NCBI GenBank assembly: GCA_022453515.1
Contig: JAJNNY010000088.1
Location: 1 to 64,000, forward strand
From: Astrocystis sublimbata
Taxonomy: Eukaryota > Ascomycota > Sordariomycetes > Xylariales > Xylariaceae
Direction of reading: 5' to 3'
Length of the DNA stretch: 64,000 nt
Shown: positions 43,401 through 56,009 of the stretch, piece after piece
Numbering within the stretch: position 1 is the stretch's first letter
How the letters are laid out: every line of letters begins with the position of its first letter
The notes under the pieces: model-generated
The model's input: the letters and a program-made list of their open reading frames with translations, nothing else
Databases searched by the model: none
Told to the model about the DNA's origin: nothing
Translations under genes and position numbers: made by a program

Positions 43401-46400
43401 ATAGCTAAGAATGGCAGCCTCAGGTAGTAGTGAAGAGAAGATAGTCTCTCGCGGCGAGTCATAGCACCCCATAGCCTGTCACGGAGGCATTTTACACGCG
43501 CGTAAAAGTAAGCAATCCGAGCTGTGCCACCTGCAAATATGCTCTTTTAGGATTAAGCATGTCCGATTGCGAATGTCTGACCGAAAAAGTATTGCCCCTA
43601 GGTAGCTGGAGGTAAGAAAAAGGTCCTGCATCATATACTACTACGTTGCGTACCTGGATATGGTAATACGCGGCTTTGTCAAATTCGTGAATAGGAAACC
43701 TCCTTGTTAGTACTACGCCGCTGGCTGATGTCAGGTACTTTTAGTGTTGATAGGATCAATCAGCATATGCGTATTACCGGCGAAGCAAGCGCCAGTTACA
43801 CACATACATCATAACAAAGAAGCGTGCCCAGGTGGTCAGCAAGTAATGCGCAAAGGTGACACCCGAAGCCCGAACATTTGCTGTTTTGAGGTCGAGCAGC
43901 CGTGTCTGATGTTGCTCGGCATTCATGATGTGCTGTTTATGTTATGTCATATCTATAAGAATACTGAGTCGACAGGTCCTAGTAGTATATTACCTTAGGT
44001 AAAAGTACCCCATCCTACAAAGTACTATGCAACACGAGGCCCCGTCAAATCTGACAATGATGGCACATGTATTACGCTACTAATATTAGTCCCCCAATAT
44101 TAGCCCGCCTGTTGCGCATTGGGTACCTGAGACCTGAGGGTCATGTATGTATGATCTCCTGTGCCTGTGTGTAGGTAGGTCACGAGTGCACAAAAAGAGG
44201 CATCCAATCTGCTGCACGCTCCACGGTTTCGGTATCTTCAGCTCAGACGCTTCAATATTTTCCAGTGGTCGTATGTGTCTACTCTCTGCCTATTGATGCG
44301 GATGCGAGGGCAGAGTGGCCTCAACCACCTACTAATACATCAATAGCTCCGAGGCTGAACGACCCAGCCTCTTGCTGCGCGCGGTGGGCGCGTTGCAGAC
44401 CGTGTGTGTCGTAAATAGTGCAGGATTGGTATACAGTAACCTGAGGTGTGATCGGGCTACGGATCGTGGGTTCGTCTTGCCCGGGTTGGGCGGAATACGG
44501 CAGTCATCGATGGTACCTCCTTACGCGCAGGGGTGTCGATCGGGTTTGACCTATGGAAATCACTGGATCGGTATTGAAAGATTTTTTGCGCCAGCTGTGT
44601 CAATAGGAGCTACATCTATTTATCTATACTATGCGTCACAGGAGGTCGGGAGGTATGATGAATAATGCGTGTGCAAAGTCAGCGGCTGTGAGTACGATGA
44701 TCCAACATCTCAAATCATCCCTCGCGGTTCGCAGATAGCGACGATGTTGGAGGTAGCCAAGCTACGGTGCAGGATCTTGGAACTATTACAAAATAATATT
44801 CTTTGTCCAAACCTTTATTTGGGTCCAGCAGACGAGGCAAGGTACCCCCAAGTACCCCCCTGCGGGCCCCATTAATCGAAGTTTTCTGGAAGCAATGCGA
44901 CGGCTGAGACGGCAAAGCCGACATGCAATCCTCCACCCAAGCCCACTCTGGTCGACCCGTCTCTTCTTGGCACAGGGTAGGACAGGGGTTGCCACTCTCG
45001 CCAACGAACAGTGACACCAAGATCACCATCGACCCATCCCCTGGGATTTATTTTACTGTACCAGCCAGCACTGCATACAGTATACTCCTCTGGAGAAAAA
45101 GGTTACTGAGTGAGTGAGTGCACTGGTGGCTTGGACTGAGACTGAGGGCGTAGGGTGGATAGGGCGCACACGATCGCGGCGTATCTATCTATTTACATCA
45201 AGCGCCGGTTAATGTAATGATCTGTCTGTATCGAACCGAATGCCGAGGTCTGCTGGAGACCACGCTTGAATGCTCTCAATCTCAATGTCTTGGCCACAAC
45301 TAGTCACCCTTTCTATACTAGATAGTTCACACTTAGTAATACTAGGTAGATAACAAGGTGGATTTAACGAGGGCTTCTCCTGCGGATACAGGACTATTAT
45401 TATAGACTATTGTGCCATGTAAGTGGATCAGGTCAATTTGCCTATAGGCTCCGTCTATGCTAAGCGTATACGATCTATATACATGCGCCACAACATTAGA
45501 TGTCCGCGATTGCTCCGTACAAAACATGTACTCGGTTCAGTCAGCGACGCACCACCCCAAATACTGCGCCCTCTTGTGATGTGCATGACGTGCATGACAG
45601 TATAGGCTCCTCGTCGTCTTAACTGGCCACTGCCAATGCTGCTGCTAACCAGCACACGACCATTTTGGCTGATAACTCGTGAGAGTTCCCATCGGGGTCT
45701 TAGCCTATTGAGACCACCTACTAGCTATTCGAGGTATTATAACCTTAATAGTACGCGCACCGGGATTGCTTCCATACTGATCCTTCCTCGTTTACTCATA
45801 CAACGTGGCCGTCCAGGAGACTGATGATTTGCTGCCACCCAACCTTGAATCCGCCTGCAAGTAGACGGCATTAATACTACCCTACATAGACCCCTGCATG
45901 TAGGTATGCATATAAATACCGCTATTATTAACTACGTACATGTAATGTACGTACGACCGCACTTTCTATGATGCCAATACATGATGCAGTACGCAACGCA
46001 ATTGAAGCTTTGGCATATCAGCTGAACGAACTACCTGCTAGAGCTACTACCCAATAGCTAAATATACTACATATGAGTATGCAGGCTGTATTCTTTCTCC
46101 TCCTGCGTGAAAATTTGCCCACTCTCCTTAGTTCATCTGGTTTACTTCATGACTAGGTACTAATTATAACATCATTTTACCTGGCTCGCCTGGTCCGGGC
46201 TAGGGACACAGTCTGCTGATCAAAGGGACAAACAAAGTTGCCTACGTCCCAAACTACACTAGAGCGTACAATCAAAATCAATGATGATAAATAACCCTAT
46301 AATCATACTATGGTCATTATACAACATGCAGTTGCTCGAACAAGAAAAGTCTACCCACCCTCATTAGTCTAGCTCCTCCTTCAATTATCCCCTGTTACCT

Positions 46401-49400
46401 CACATAGGATAATAGTACTAGATAGGTCCTTCATTGACGTGATCTTCGCTATGCGATGCCCAGGTGTATGCCATACGACCCGTTTTCTTGCATGTGCACC
46501 TCTATCTCGCATTGCTGCACCTGCCATCGGAGTCTCCTGTCGCCCACAAATTATGCAGTTTATGTGGCCCTGACTTGACATCTCGCATTGCGTCCCGTCT
46601 TGGCTACTCGATCCCGATTGATAATCAACCCACTCCAGAACATAGTTCCCTTGTTGTGCTACATCACTTCCAATAAGGAGAACGATAGGCAGCAACCAGC
46701 GAGCAGTGCGCTGTATACAATCCGACCCGGCCCCCTGTTCCCGGCTTCTGCTTCCTTGGATTCCCATGTGGATAGCGAAGACATAGGGAGAACCACAAGA
46801 GACATTCTGGAACGGGCACCCACGTTTTCGGATCCCGGGTTTCATTCCGCCTGCGAGACTCTGGATATTGGGACGACGAACCAAACTTGCGGGTTGTTGT
46901 TGCATCACGCGCTGAGCTTGCCCTCCCTGGGCAACCTGCTTGTCAGCTACATTTGTATGCCAGGTACGTTGCAGCAACACCATCCAAGAGGAGATTCAAT
47001 ATGGACGGCAGATGCAGTGTCAGCTGGGCCTATGATGATAAGATGCGTTCTCTATGTCTGCTTGCCTCACCTCGCGATTGCGCGCTTTCCTAATGAATCA
47101 AATCGACTACTGCCCTCTTTAATCTACTACTACGCTCATACCGAACCGAGACCACCTAGCTTCTCTCCATCCATAACCCAATAGCTCACCAAAAGCGTTC
47201 GTGGGTGGGAGCATGTGCATGTGTGCAAGGTCACCTTCATGTGTGGTTCAAGTGTGCCTGACATCACACCACGAACGTCCTCTTACAACTCTATACCTGC
47301 CGGATTATTTCGATCAACTAACCAGATACGGGGAGCAATAGGTCAGTTCATCTGGGCCATAAATCGTGGCAGAGCACGGTGCATGTGCGTAGCAACTCCG
47401 CATGTGGACACAAGCCAAGTCTGACATCTATGCTTTCTACATGGTAGTCGTATTCTCTCCCACTAATACTAGCTGTAAGTATCCCCAAGTATTGACAGTA
47501 TTCGATATGTGTCATGCCCGAGCCCCTACCCACACCTCCGTCATCTATGCCCTTTCCAGGCCTGGACCGTCAGGGACACACCTATCTGGGAAACATTTAC
47601 ACCGTCCACCTCGCATTCTGATATTCTGTTCGCTATTGCGTCCCATCTCTCTGATTCGCGGCATATTAAGGGTCTTTTCCTGCTCCCTAGTACCCGGTAC
47701 AGTTCCACCGGCAAGCCTGCACCAAATCTCATTGCACCGCACCCCACCCGCATATGCACCGCGTTTCCGGCGCACCCCCTGTCTAAGTGTCGTCTGTTGA
47801 TTTCCGCGCGCATCTCATCTGCTGGCTGGTACAAGGTACGATAGTACCTACACCAGGACATCGACCACCTGCCTCGACCCCTGTAGCTGACCCTAATTGC
47901 TCACTTATTAGGCAACACGGCCAAATTTTCTACATCAATCACAAGAACACAATCTCGCCGCAACGAGAGAATCAATCGTAAGTAACTATTTCGCTGTTTT
48001 TGTTCAACTTTACTATTCCCTTTTTCCCCCTTTTGTTTATCTAAGTTGGAGAGCAACTCCTTGTTTCTCCATGATTCGCATGCCCTTGTTCAGCGTGGCT
48101 ACCACGGCCGTCCTGCCTGTAGCATGTTCACTCGCATCTCATCACTGCAATGTACCTGCATGGAGTACGTACCCGCAAATCTATATGCATGTACCTGCGG
48201 CTCAGTCAGTCGCTTCGATATCCCAGGTTGCTATTTTGGTGACAAGCTCTCAAGCTTTCTCGCCCTACGCCGCCTGCTCTCCCTTGGCCTCGTGTCATTG
48301 TTTCACTTGATGCTCGCACTTTGAGAGATTGTACCGTACCCATTACAGAAGCCTCGCGTGGGTACGGTACCTGACTGCCTACCCGTCATTTTTGCGTCTT
48401 ACATGACATCCTATGCGCTCCTGGGCAGTGGGCACTTACACCAGCTTAGCATCGGTATACCTCCCTTCCCTATCGTCCCTCTACTCTAATACGTAATACT
48501 ACCAAACTTATCACCTACTGCCTATTTTCTTACTTCAGCACATTCTACAATCCTGCCCAGTAACACACACCAACCCTTCTTTTTTTATCCTTCATTCTAA
48601 TTTCCCACGTCCTCATTGTCAGTTGCTGTTGTGTTTCATATTCCCGTCCTTTTTCGTTGATTACATCTACATCTACGGGTCGGTATTGGTCGCTCGGGGT
48701 CCTTCCAATTATCATCGGATCGGGGTGTGCACAGTCTACCACCACTTGCAGATGGTTGCTTTCTTGTCATTATACCTTTCTTAACCAAGTCCGCTGGTGG
48801 TCTATTACCTTTGCACCCAAAACCGAACGCATCATCATAATAACGACGACTCCTACTAAACCCACACTCTCGCTCCAGGCAACGACTCGCCACTGCCTAC
48901 CTTGTGGACTGTTGGCTTCCTGCATCCAATTTCTCTCCGACGTTCCCTCTTGCACGGCTACCCTATACACCCCACACTCACTAGACGAAGTTCAACGACA
49001 TCACGATCACGCTGCCCGAAGTAATTGACACTCGAAACGCTACAGCAGACTAGCAGTCCCACTTGCTAAGTTTTGTCACAACCGCCTCTCTATACGTTGA
49101 CACGATCACCTCACTTCGTTCCTCGCCGATGTCTGTTGGCATGAACCTCGGGGTCTCATGAACAATTCATCTCGCCAAGTAACTCGTATGTATGCTTTCC
49201 ATAAAGTCCCGTGCACCTTCCCTCTACCCAAATTTTGATTTCACTCAAAAGTACGCCGCAAGGCCTGTACTGTTCACCACCCTATTCCTACATATTCACC
49301 TTCTACTGCCCATATCTCGACTTCTCTCTGCATACCGGGCTTGCGAGCCTTCCTCATACCACGTCTCCATACCACGTCCATGGTAGAACTATTTACCACG

Positions 49401-49753
49401 CTGGCACCGATCATCCATCTCATAGCAAGAATTGCTTTGGCTTCTTGTTGTGCATTGCGTAAGCACTTGAAGGGCATCTGCTGCACGCCACGGTGGCTGT
49501 CATCAAGCCCACAACCACCCTCGCTGCACACTCTAACCATTGGGTATGGGCTACTGGCCCAATTAATTTCTTGCATTGGTCCGTACTCTTGGAGAAATCC
49601 ATATTGATGACGCCTGACATGCACATATCTTCCTACTTACACACCGGACACTCATTATCTTAATAACTCATCGCTTACATCCTGTGAGACAACAAGCCAG
49701 TGGGTCATGCTAATCCACCATCCAGACACGACGTTATATATACGCACCAACTG
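40401..49753. other. 9.35-kb region without recognisable genes
   Basis: The longest gene-free stretch in the window, ending at the start of the 738-residue coiled-coil gene. The frames here are short (up to about 200 residues, e.g. 46588-47184 plus and 46381-46983 minus, which overlap each other) and lack known motifs. Composition is balanced, not AT-rich like RIP-decayed repeats. From about 47.5 to 49.7 kb the plus strand is pyrimidine-rich (for example 48440-48660 and 49060-49300), as in fungal promoters and leaders. I infer a long regulatory region and 5' leader, possibly with non-coding transcripts; this needs transcript data. Confidence 0.5.
47978..47983 (+). promoter_or_regulatory. Candidate 5'-leader splice donor GTAAGT
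   Basis: A perfect donor consensus preceded by purine-rich sequence (GAGAGAATCAATC) within the pyrimidine-rich region upstream of the gene at 49754. Long leaders with introns are common for fungal regulators. The acceptor could not be chosen with confidence. Confidence 0.3.
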
Positions 49754-52078
49754 ATGACTTTGATCGGCATAATGTCATCCTATACCGGGCCAGTGGGTCA
49801 CCAGGACCTGCCAGCGATGGAGACGAATCACTGGCACATCACTAAGAAGGCACGGGATCGAGAGGATGCAAAACTAGCTCACGAGCACGCCTTGCGACAG
49901 GATCACTTGGAACGAGGCATTCTTGAGCTTCAGGAAGAGCGGGCGAAGCTGCATCATACCTTGAAGGAAATCGATGCCAATCTTAAGGATCGAATCGAAG
50001 AAAAGCATCGTCTGAGGCAGGAACACGAATCAAGAAAAGCTCACTTATATATGCAGCGCCAAGACGAGGATGTCTCCCAGCAGAACTGGTTTGCGCGCGC
50101 CAGAGAGAGCGCCCGGGACAAGGAGATGGTGATGAGCAAGGCAGAGGCAGGTGCGCCAGATCATGACCGAAGTCTCCCGGATCCCGCTGCTGGCTGGACG
50201 AGCATCAATGCTGGGCCACTGCGACGCAGTAGCCGAGTCCAGGTGCAGCGATCAGAGAAGCGGCCCGACCATGGCAATTTGTTCGGAAGCGTCTTCCACA
50301 ATCCTGTCGACGAAGATGCAGGGCGAGGCTCTCGCGATCTGCCATTGCGGAACACCGACACCCAACCCCAGCCTCCCGCAGGCACCAGGCTTCCCCCAAT
50401 GGTCAGTGCAGCTGTGACTGCAGACAATGGACCCAGGTTAGAGAGGCTAGAAAGAGTAAATGTGATCAGGCCCAAACAGGAGCGGCATAGTTCGCCTTCG
50501 TATCCTCTTGCTGGTGGTAAGTCATTCGGCAACACTTAGAAGACACGGCTAATGTTCCCTACACAGATGTGCGTGACGACTCTCCCGAGGGAAGCAGAAG
50601 ATCGTCGCGGGGCCGCAAGTCTCTACCGAGTGTCCGAGACCCTGCTTCTCAGCTGAACAGCCCCGTAACCCCATCGGCGACTACGGACGACAACGAGATC
50701 ACCCGCGAGTCTCTGGCCCTCCGAGACAACGGTTCCGTCATCACGCAACCACCCATGTTCACTGGGGTGCCGCTGGAGAAGATCGACGAGCACCATCCAT
50801 TCTGGAACCCAGAGTGGGAGCCCCTCGACAGGACAGTCCAAGCCGCACTCGATAAGTGGAAGGAAAGACTCGAGAACCTTCGCAACAACCCCGATGCCGT
50901 GCGACATACCATGTTCCTAGCGAACCGGCAAGTCAACCGAGGACAAGCCGTGCTCGACTTTCTGAGAGACGGGTGCTTCCACCCTCTCCAGTTCGCCAGT
51001 CGCGAGATGATGGATAAGTGCTACAAGACTTTCATCAACTACGACACGGTATTTCGATTGGTCAACGTCCACGAGGAGCTCAAGAAGTTTGACCTCGAGG
51101 TGTCGCCCTTGCAATGGCTCCGACAGCGTCTGTACGAGATTTCTATAATACAGGGTGAAAAGTTCAGCTTGTCCAAGACCACACACGACCTCTACCACGA
51201 CCTGAAGTTGAAGGCTCTACGCGAAAAGCACGGTTTTGGGAACATTGGCCGCCCTTCAGGCTACAAGGTCGGCGACAAGGGCGGTCTCAAGGGCGCATCC
51301 AAACTGAAGCCCAAGAAAGAGATAATCAGCAGATCCCCCAGTGAACAAAGCGAACCTCGACGTCGGACCCGCCGATCTTTCGGCCAAGTTGACCCGGAAG
51401 ACGATCCGCGCCGTTCAGCACTCGGTTCGGGCGTCGAACTCCTCGAGCCCCTTACCCCACGTGCACAAAAGCGACCACGTCTGGACAGCACCGCCATCGG
51501 AGTGAAGCAGGAAGAGGAATTGGCCACGCAGGAGTCAGAAGCTGCTCTAGCGGACCTCGAGTACGAAGGTTACAGCTCGACAGACTCGTTCTCGAGCGGT
51601 CGTATCATGCACCTTGACTTCCGCGTGTACCAGGTCAAGACGCGCGCCTTGACCACCCCCCCGGACGTCACGCAGTACTGGACGTGGAAGCCCGAAGAGA
51701 ACCAGTTCGAGCACCAGGTGCTCCGAGACACGGAACCCACCATTACCTGGGGCACCTACCGAGAGCCCGAGAAGTTCAACTGTGGATTGTCGGAGATCCA
51801 GGAAATCCGCTACGCCGCAGACAGCCAGAAAGTTTTGGTGATCAGGGCTAACGATGCGCATGGCGACGTTCTCGTCCACTTCAAGAGAGACCGCACCAAG
51901 AAACGGTTCCTCGCCTTTGCCAAGAAGAAGGGCGTCAGACTGGCTAAGAATTCCAAGTAAGTGGCTCGTTCTTGATGCGCCGTAAACTATGAACTAGAAC
52001 TAATAGCAGCACAGGCTCCATCTCGAGGAGGCATGGGACGCTATGAATTCGGCGGTCATGTCAGACGGCGAAGCCTAA
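49754..52078 (+). CDS. Conserved fungal nuclear-type coiled-coil protein, unknown function
   Basis: Exons 49754-50516, 50567-51956 and 52015-52078 give 738 residues. The last intron starts at the GTAAGT that overlaps an in-frame TAA (51958), and splicing replaces that stop with a short acidic end (LEEAWDAMNSAVMSDGEA). The frame is open further upstream, but 49754 is its first ATG. Residues about 25-100 are a strong coiled coil (DHLERGILELQEERAKLHHTL). A disordered basic and Ser-rich part follows, then a conserved block at about 328-480 (HHPFWNPEWEPLDRTVQ onward). A second compact basic domain near the C-terminus (VLVHFKRDRTKKRFLAFAKKKG) recalls a PH-like fold. NLS-like RAQKRPRL is present. 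Role unknown; the 9-kb upstream region suggests a regulated gene. Confidence 0.88.
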
Positions 52079-53843
52079 ACATGGCTCACAATTGACAGGA
52101 ATGATTCACTATTTTCTTCAACCTTCTTATTCCGTTCAACTTTGCTCTACTTTGCTATACTTTCACGCTGCATACACACTGGAGTTCGGCTTTGCATGGT
52201 TCTTGAAGAAAAAGATCACTCTCGGCGGCAACGCAATGATGCCGGTCGAATATGCAGAATAGACGGAACCTCGATATGACGAAACAAACACGGACGGTGG
52301 TAATGGCGGCGGCGGCGTTGTTCTGTACTACACTATGCACCTGGTCACGGCGTTTCGGCTGCATGCATCAACAACACACAACTACACATAATAATACCCT
52401 TTGATTTGGACCGACGAAGGGCACATCCAATCAATCTAAAGAACGATTGGCAGCCTTGGAACATGGGAGATGGTTGCGCACTGGAATTTGCCAGGTGCGG
52501 AAGAGATGCCATCGGGGGACAGAAGAGAACATGACATCGTCCATCTTTTCCTTTCAAGAGGACGTATCTTCACACATCACACCAATTTTAATGCTCTCTT
52601 TCTTCTTCTTGTTCAGAAGATAATGCAGATACTTCTAGCAAGTATACGATGAGATGGACAACAAACAAACAACCACATGGTGGTGCTTACATAGAGGGGT
52701 GAGGTGGTTCGCTTCTACCAAAGAAACACCGCAACCGACCTTGCCTCTCTGTACAGATTCTAGACATAAAGGAGATGTACATACCAGGAGGGCTGGTTGA
52801 CGAGATATCGAAAGAAAGAGAGGATATATATGCAGCCTGAATGGAGGTACATACACGGAACCATCCGTATTTGGGAAGCATCTTCTCGATGACGACAAAT
52901 ATAGGACTTGCCCTATTCGCTTTGCCTTTGCCCGATTTAGGAGGAGGAGAAACAAAACAAAGGACGTGGGTCGACTTCGAGTTGTATCATATGTACCTAC
53001 CTAGATAAGGCGCCTCCGTTAATATGACACACAAGCAATAAAAAACAAACAGCTTCAATGCGATTCACACGAGTTTTCATCATCGGGCATGTCGATGAAA
53101 CAATCTGTGACTACTTTCGCCTTTGTCGTCGATCTTACAACAAGATCAAACACCCACATGACGTAGACATGATATAGAATTTAAGGATATGATTTTGAAA
53201 GAGAAAACTCGAAACGGAGGATATATACACTAACTATAATCTAAAATGGGTCTAAATATAAACATCATCGTATTATATTTATATATACTCAAAAGTTCAC
53301 GGTGAGTATGGGTAGGTATTATTCATGGTCACAAAGCAGACGGGAAGTTGAAAGCGAAAGCGCATAGGGGCAATCTAGCTAGCTGCTAAGGGATATGTGT
53401 AGGTGTGCAATATAGGTGAAACCTGCGCATGTACCTTCGCACGTGCCAGGTACTAAGTGAATACTCGAGGTAGTGTCATCACAGTGTAAAGGACAGTACT
53501 CAACCCCCTTATCGCGGGCTATGGAGCTGCTATGGTGGGGGAACGCACTGTACATGCAATACAGCCTTATCGAAATTTCCCAGAACGCCGCTCGCGCCCG
53601 CCGGCATCACTGTAGATAGACAGACCCAGCAATTCGCATCATCCGACGACAGCATTATTCCGACGAATTGCGCAACGGATAGACCGATTGAGAAACACCA
53701 TACGCGAATCCAGGCTCCCTAGACATTGGCACATCGCAAGTGGTGGGGGATTCTGGACGGATGGAACAGGGCTGGAGGGACGAAGACGATAGATACCTCT
53801 ACGATACGATACGATATATGCGACTGCGACAGCACGATTCGAG
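52079..53843. other. Intergenic region, 3' flank and mrp17 promoter
   Basis: About 1.8 kb. AT-rich around 52990-53300 and otherwise mixed. A short ACGAT repeat (53797-53813) lies upstream of mrp17. No gene seen. Confidence 0.55.
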
Positions 53844-54639
53844 ATGTTGTACGAATTGATTGGAATTGTGAGGCGCTTCTTTCCCACTCTTAAGACACAT
53901 CTCTCGAAATCTGCGAAGACGTTTTGAAGAAGGGTCACAGGCCAGCTGGGCAGGGCAACGAAGACAGACTGTGTGCTAATATGATTCTCGTCTGCGCAGG
54001 TTCGGCCGACCAGCCTTGCTGAGGTGCGAGAGTACGTATATCGAATGGGTGAATGACAGCCACAGGGCAGGCATACGAGCTATACTTCCCTCCCTCCCTC
54101 CCTACCTACCTGCTTGCATATCCCCCAGCGCATTCAGTTCCGTATATCGATCGACGATCGCGGCCTTCGTTCACTCCATTCCCTGTTCCCGCCCAATCTC
54201 AAACCCAAGCTCCTCAGTTTCCTTCCCTCGTGGCAAGAATCTGTTCAATATCAATATCAACACAATACCCATCCTCGACCGAAAAGCAAGAAGTCAAAAA
54301 ACCAAGGAGACTAATTAATTTCTTTTTGTTTCCAAAAACAGAATCGTCCTCGCCGCCGGGCAGCTCGTGCTGCAGAACAAGGGCGTGATCCGCGGCCTGC
54401 AGAACTGGGGCCAGTTCTCGCTGCCCAAGGCCACGTCGGTGCACCAGATGCGGCACTCGACGGGCTACTACTTCGCCATGCGCTTCGACGCGAGCCCCGC
54501 GACGCAGGAGGACGTGCGCAAGATGCTGCGCCTCGACCCCCGCATGATCCGCCACACGAGCGTCAAGCTGGGCGACAACCAGCTCGGCACCATGTCGCGC
54601 ATGGGCGGCGTTGATTGGAGCAAGCCGGGGATGGAGTAA
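53844..54639 (+). CDS. mrp17: Mitochondrial small-subunit ribosomal protein bS6m (Mrp17)
   Basis: A component of the mitochondrial 37S subunit. Exons 53844-53867, 54000-54031 and 54342-54639 give 117 residues, matching fungal Mrp17. The first coding exon is only 24 nt (MLYELIGI) and the second only 32 nt (VRPTSLAEVR plus two bases). Together they rebuild the classic S6 beginning MLYELIGIVRP. The large exon carries VLQNKGVIRGLQNWGQFSLPK, then YYFAMRFDASPATQEDVRKML and LRLDPRMIRHTSVKLG, as in the family. The introns are 132 and 310 bp with GTGAGG and GTACGT donors. Frames that ignore splicing would miss the N-terminus completely. Confidence 0.93.
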
Positions 54640-56009
54640 GGGGGAAGGGGGAAAAGGAAAAAAGAAAAAAAAGCAGATTAGAGGAAGGGGAGGGGAGGGG
54701 AAGAGAGAGGGCGAATGTGTACGAACGAGAGACGCAGGAGTGAGAGACTGATGGGAGGGAACATATGCCGAAACGGATCCCAGGCCCGTCAATCCACCCT
54801 GGCCGCGCGAACTCGAAAAGGAGAGCGGTTGATACATACTCAGCGGCGATACATGGCCAGGCTTCTTTCTCATGACGCGCAATTGCATTTCCACCCGGCT
54901 ACGATAGTCAGTCAGCCATAAGCAACCAACATTCTCACATCCATAACGTCAACTGCTGCTGCCGCCTGCCTACCTACCCTGCCCTCCGTTTCTCGATTCA
55001 TCTCAAGCTTGAAATTTGGCCTTTCGTGGCGATGGATGGACTCAATGCTCCGTGCCGCGAGAAGATCGAGTCCTTGCCACTAACATGGCTGGCTGTGTTA
55101 TTGCTATGGAATGAACATCTATCTTGATACCGACAGAAAACACTAGTGGCCAGCCAGCCATCGTCAATAGCGAGCGATTGTATATACTACCATATATCAT
55201 ATGCAGAATGTACAAATGTGTATAGAAGAAACATAGCAGAATTCTAAAACAAACAACGATCTTTCTAAGTCGTCTTGCCAATCTATAAATTGTGGTGATA
55301 TAAACAGACAGGCCGGCATCCATACACGATCCATACTTAATATAAATTTTCGTAAAAAATGATGTAAACGAAGAAGAGGTCCTGGAGAATCATAGGAGAT
55401 GAGAGAATCTATCAGATAAGAATCAAAATGCTCATCTAAACTAGCACAGCGAGGGACTCACACACACACATACATCTCATATCCATCATGAAATTGCAGT
55501 GACAATCGTGATAAGTACGAAACATTGGTCTTCATCCTACGCACCCAGGTATCGACGATGCTATCATACTACGACTATCATACCAAGTACGCAGAATGGG
55601 CCCCAGGTAGACAATTGATGAGAGATATCGCCGCATTCACATTCCCCTGATTGTGATTGTATGAGTCTGTGCGTTGGTTTGTATAGCAGAGTAATATGAC
55701 TATTCTCGCTCATCGTGCTATGCTACGCTATCTTTGTATGTAGTAAGTAAGTAAGTGGCATACTTGAATCTCCCAACAACGCCTCGTAACCATGCCTCGC
55801 CTCGCCTCGAAAATTCATGTGGTGTGTTATCCCTATTCCCTTCCCCATCTCCGTCTCCGTCTCCGTTTACCCCCAGTAGTCCAATCTTCCAAGCGGCGCA
55901 AGACCCGTTGGAATCACATGAATAAAGACTACTACTCGCAGTCCTCAGACCCTGCATTAAGTATTCAGTGAACTATGACTGGCCAGTCATTCCATGGTTT
56001 CATCAAGCC
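54640..56009. other. Convergent intergenic region
   Basis: A 1.37-kb stretch between mrp17 and dcn1. It begins with a purine tract (54640-54715, GGGGAAGG/AAAAGAAAA type). No gene seen. Confidence 0.6.

Noticed and set aside
46381..47184. Overlapping frames of about 200 residues on both strands
   Set aside because: They overlap each other, have no recognisable motif and show erratic composition. They look like chance frames in non-coding DNA.
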